From: Hoplostethus atlanticus
Taxonomy: Eukaryota > Chordata > Actinopteri > Trachichthyiformes > Trachichthyidae
Direction: 5' to 3'
NCBI GenBank assembly: GCA_034670405.1
Contig: JAXDDX010000014.1
Location: forward strand, 1,066,501 to 1,130,500
DNA length: 64,000 nucleotides
The notes below the pieces were generated by a model. That model had not been told where the DNA came from and ran no database searches. It saw only the letters and a program-made list of their open reading frames with translations. Both the position numbers and the translations under genes were made by a program. Each line of letters begins with the position of its first letter. Within the stretch, counting starts at the first letter, position 1. This document shows positions 60,951 to 64,000 of this stretch, piece after piece.

Positions 60951-62533
60951 TCCCTGGCTATTGTCAGACATCTGGTCACTATTTGACACCCTGTCTTTAT
61001 TGGAAATTGTATGGTACAGATGAGAAAAAGTGAAAGAAAAAGTTCAGGAATTTTGTTTTTTTCTGTGTCACATTTTATAAAGATCATCTGCCACTTTAAA
61101 TGGGCTTTTGAGTTTCTCATGGTCACTTTAAAAGTAATCCTCAAATTTTTCACAAGTATCTGTATTCAAGATCATTTTTTTATGTAACGTAACAGAATAC
61201 AGCTAAATGTTTTAATGTTTTGTGGCTAGCCATGTGTGGTATAGTAAGAATAACATTTACACTAGGGATGCTGGGACATGTCCCTATCACATTTTGAAAT
61301 GTCAGATTCTGTCCCCACCACTTTTTAAACCTCTTCTAAGTGATGCAATCAGCCGTGCCACAAATAGCCTCTCAGCTATGTTGTTGTTGTTAGTTCCCGT
61401 CAAGAGATATGCCACAGATAATCTGTGTGAGAAGGAAGTGACAGGAGCGAGTTTGCAGTAACACAGCAGAGCAAACCTGGTAAGAGACGCCAAAACCTTT
61501 ATTTATTTTGTGAGCTGTCGATTCCCAAAAAATAGTACAAAATAAATGTATTCCTTAAAGTAAGAATTTTGACAATACTGTTGTCAAAAGGTTTAAAAAG
61601 TCAGCTATGTCATTGTTAGACAACTATTCATGAGGAAAAAAAATCACTCAGTCTGAAGTTGGCTGAACCCCACCCCCAGCAAGAAAAAAAAAGTCCCCAG
61701 CACTTATGTGGAAGGACAAATCAAGGTTGTGTTGCAAATGTTGTGAGAACTTGTTGACCCAAGTCTGTATCCATCTATCTAGATAACACTGAAATATGGA
61801 AGTGAATATAAATAATATGCCTAAGATTGTTTTGCTCAATGCTTGAGCAGAATTTGGCAAGCCTTCGTGATCTCTGCACCATCTGCATGGAATATTCCAA
61901 AGAAAGAAACTTGAACCTTGAAGTTTCTCTATCTCAGTTCAAAGTATTTGTCTGGGCATTAGTGAATCTATTGGGAGTTATTGATTTGAATAAGTTGTTG
62001 TCAATATAACCCTTATCTCTGTTTCTGTGTCTCCTTATTTTTAAGCATATTTGATTTTGCTATTGCTCTTTTTGTTGTTATTGCAATTGTTGAGTATAAC
62101 TGAATGAGTGTGGTGAATAGGATACCCATTGGGATCATTCAAACTTAAAAACGTGCATGTTTGCACATGTATGCAAATATTAACAGTTTACTGTACAGGA
62201 CAACATATTGATCAGTGCATTTGGCATTCTATCTAGCATTGTGTGAGAACATCATGCACTGCCTGACAGATTAATTCTCACTGTTTATTATGAATACAAT
62301 AGCATCAGATTTTTTTCTCCTGTAGTTATACTCTCATTTCTTCCCAGATTAACCATGCACCAATAATGCACCAAACATATTTCTCCTGGTGTGCTCCTTT
62401 AGAGTCCACCATCAACAAACATACATCTCAACTTGTGATAGGTTGGCAGCAAAGGATGTCTCTTGCCTTCACCAGAGGGCTGAAAGACACCTGTCATGAT
62501 AAGTGGTCCCCTGAACACACCCCCCGCCCCCCC

Positions 62534-62536
<3 letters not shown>
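60951..62536 (+). other. pcdh9 intron with possible hAT-type fragment
   Basis: The stretch at about 61262-61330 (agggatgctgggacatgtcc, then ctgtccccaccactttt) resembles the start of a repeat common in fish. A weak match to its inverted end lies near 61690-61705 (gtccccagcactta). Not enough is preserved for a firm call. No gene is supported. Confidence 0.3.
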
Positions 62537-62584
<48 letters not shown>

Positions 62585-62601
62585 ACACACCCACACACAC
62601 A
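62537..62601 (+). repeat. (AC)n microsatellite, about 65 bp
   Basis: Preceded by a C-rich run (cccccgcccccccc) and interrupted twice near its end by ccc. Confidence 0.95.
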
Positions 62602-62675
62602 TCACTCCCTACATTCCACCCCATATTGGACACAGAAAACGCACACTGCACAAACTACACATTATTTTCTGTTTT

Positions 62676-62715
62676 CTGCTCGTTTTTTGACTGGATTGTT
62701 GAGCAAACCAAGACA

Positions 62716-62752
<37 letters not shown>
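62676..62752 (+). repeat. dispersed 39-bp motif leading into (TC)n, copy 2
   Basis: 62676-62714 matches 54304-54342 at 37 of 39 positions and leads through acac into a (TC)17 tract. Confidence 0.8.
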
Positions 62753-62754
<2 letters not shown>

Positions 62755-63180
62755 GTCTTGCACCCAATGCCAGAATGCTTAGGAAGGAGTTAATATTACA
62801 GTAGCTCTACATGTAATATCTCAGATAGTATCCCTGAGGCTCCCCTGCAGTAATGTTCCCAAAGTAGCCCATAGACATTATTCAGAACCTGTCTGATTTC
62901 AGGAAATGAAAACTCAACTGGTAAATTAAAAAAACGTGAAAACAGCTTCTTTGTTTATGACCTGATTTTAGAAGAATTCCAGTATTATTCCAATTGTAAT
63001 TCAATACCTTGATGCTTGCACAAAACATTACTATTATTACTACTAAGATATATGTTTGTAGATAACCTTATAAAATCCTTATCTAAACCTCAAATCTTAA
63101 TGAAGATATCCCAAATAAGGAAGATGCACAAATACATAAGATATACTTTAATTGTTTATTTAACAACTGTTATATTTAAC
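62753..63180 (+). other. pcdh9 intron, nothing recognised
   Basis: AT-rich sequence between the TC tract and the minus-strand Tc1 remnant; part may be the latter's decayed terminal region. Confidence 0.45.
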
Positions 63181-63202
63181 TAAAATATGTGAACTCCTTC
63201 AA

Positions 63203-63600
63203 TCAATAACTTGTGGCACCTCCTCTAGCAGCAATGACTTGGAGTAAACGTCTCCTATAGCCACTGATGAGTCTCTAGCATCTCCCTGGAGGGATTTTCT
63301 CCCACTCCTCCTTACTGCCAAGTCAATGAAGTTTGAGGGCGTCTCGCATGAACAGCTGCTTCAGGTCCTGCCACAGCATCTCAGCTGGATTCAGATCAGG
63401 ACTTTTACTTGACCTTTACTTGAAACTTGTTCTTCCTGAGTCATGTTGAACAGCCACTTCCGGCACAGCTCTAGTTTTTGGACAGATGACCTGATGTTCT
63501 GTTCAACAATTCTCTGGTATCCCTCAGAATTCATGGTTCTCTTAATGATGTCTAGTCATCCAGGGCCAGAGGAAGAAAACAGCCAGACCATGACACCACC
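63203..63600 (-). pseudogene. Tc1-like transposase C-terminal remnant (copy C)
   Basis: Read on the minus strand from 63600: GGVMVWLFSSSGPG, a stop, then LDIIKRTMNSEGYQRIVEQN and SVQKLELCRKW. A shifted frame gives VQHDSGRTSFK, corresponding to the second catalytic region. Next comes SPDLNPAEMLWQDLKQ, which holds the third acidic residue. Then EEWEKIPPGRC, a stop, and RLISGYRRRLLQVIAARGGATSY, ending at TGA 63203-63205. The order matches a Tc1-family transposase from mid-core to C-terminus; several stops and frameshifts disable it. On its N-terminal side the sequence switches strand (see the 63612-63653 entry). Confidence 0.85.
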
Positions 63601-63611
63601 AAAATAACCTT

Positions 63612-63653
63612 ATCCCTACGGTCAAGCATGGTGGTGGGCAGCTTTGGGTTTTG
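63612..63653 (+). repeat. plus-strand Tc1 core fragment abutting the minus-strand remnant
   Basis: acg gtc aag cat ggt ggt ggg (63618-63638) reads TVKHGGG on the plus strand. In Tc1 transposases this motif immediately precedes the GG.(I/V)MVWG segment, but here that segment lies on the minus strand at 63583-63600. The two halves therefore face each other around about 63600-63617, which indicates a local inversion or fold-back structure. Confidence 0.5.
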
Positions 63654-63684
63654 ATTGCGACCGAATAGGTGATTTCTGGCAAAC

Positions 63685-64000
63685 TTAAAGGTCCCATATT
63701 ATGGAAAATGGTTTATTCCTGGCGCTTATACATGTTCCACAGGAAATTACTTCCCTAAGCAGCTGAGAAAATTTGAAATCTGGAAGTCAACCCGTTTTTC
63801 TGTATTTTCCTTTTTCCAAAAATGGTGCCAAAGATAGGAGAAAAACAGCCCGTTTCAGAAAGTGGTTCCTTTAGATGTCATAAGGGGCAAATCCAGCCCC
63901 TCTCAGAGCATGCCCACGCCCAGGTGAACAACCAATCCCATTTACGTCGTCGCAAAATGCAGCTCACGGCAGTGCCGCAAGCCTTTGCTTATGGTGCATT
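63685..64000 (+). mobile_element. start of a TTAA-flanked fish repeat, running off the window
   Basis: ttaaaggtcccatattatgg at 63685 is a beginning I recall from widespread non-autonomous fish elements, and TTAA is the target of piggyBac-like and Kolobok elements. The body is typical (cagcccctctcagagcatgcccacgccc, then aaccaatcccattta). The other end is outside the window, so this is tentative. Confidence 0.4.

Noticed and set aside
62366..62782. 138-codon frame with Thr/His and Ser/Leu runs
   Set aside because: It is produced by the (AC)n and (TC)n microsatellites.

Overview
The window looks like ray-finned fish (teleost) nuclear DNA. It is AT-rich and full of simple repeats, and carries decayed Tc1-like, hAT, PIF/Harbinger and L2-type elements plus a UnaL2-type LINE/SINE 3' tail. 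The one host gene I recognise is protocadherin-9 (pcdh9), a delta-1 protocadherin, on the + strand. All of this comes from reading the sequence and recalling families; no search was run.

Layout. 1-5.3 kb: upstream intergenic DNA. It holds a degenerate Tc1-like element (1188-3460) interrupted by a 1.4 kb inverted-repeat element (1332-2759), which itself contains a tRNA-Lys-like segment (1883-1953). 5.4-7.4 kb: probable promoter and 5' untranslated region, with a perfect hairpin, a (CAT)n tract, CCAAT boxes, a G-rich tract and a small upstream ORF. 7403-10439: the large first coding exon of pcdh9, encoding the signal peptide, seven cadherin repeats, the membrane segment and the first part of the cytoplasmic tail. 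One extra base near 9185 breaks the frame. A consensus splice donor follows at 10440. From 10440 to the window end I see no further pcdh9 exon; this is best read as the start of the very large following intron.

In that intron the supportable features are mobile-element remnants: a MITE at 20.0 kb; a long-TIR element at 29.6 kb with a LINE/SINE tail inside it; a hAT derivative with a perfect 8-bp target duplication at 30.7 kb; a MITE at 33.4 kb; an L2-type LINE 3' end at 44.2 kb; an inverted-repeat element at 52.3 kb; a probable solo LTR at 53.7 kb; a second, damaged copy of the long-TIR family at 54.8 kb; Harbinger ends with a Myb-like ORF remnant at 55.9-56.5 kb; and Tc1-like pseudogenes at 60.0 and 63.2 kb. 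There are also many microsatellites. Several unique, homeobox-site-rich stretches could be conserved non-coding elements, but that needs alignment.

No multi-gene system is present. The most informative observations are the pcdh9 frameshift, the nested elements, the precisely bounded hAT derivative, the two-copy long-TIR family, the back-to-back Harbinger ends, and two short dispersed repeats that I cannot assign to a family.
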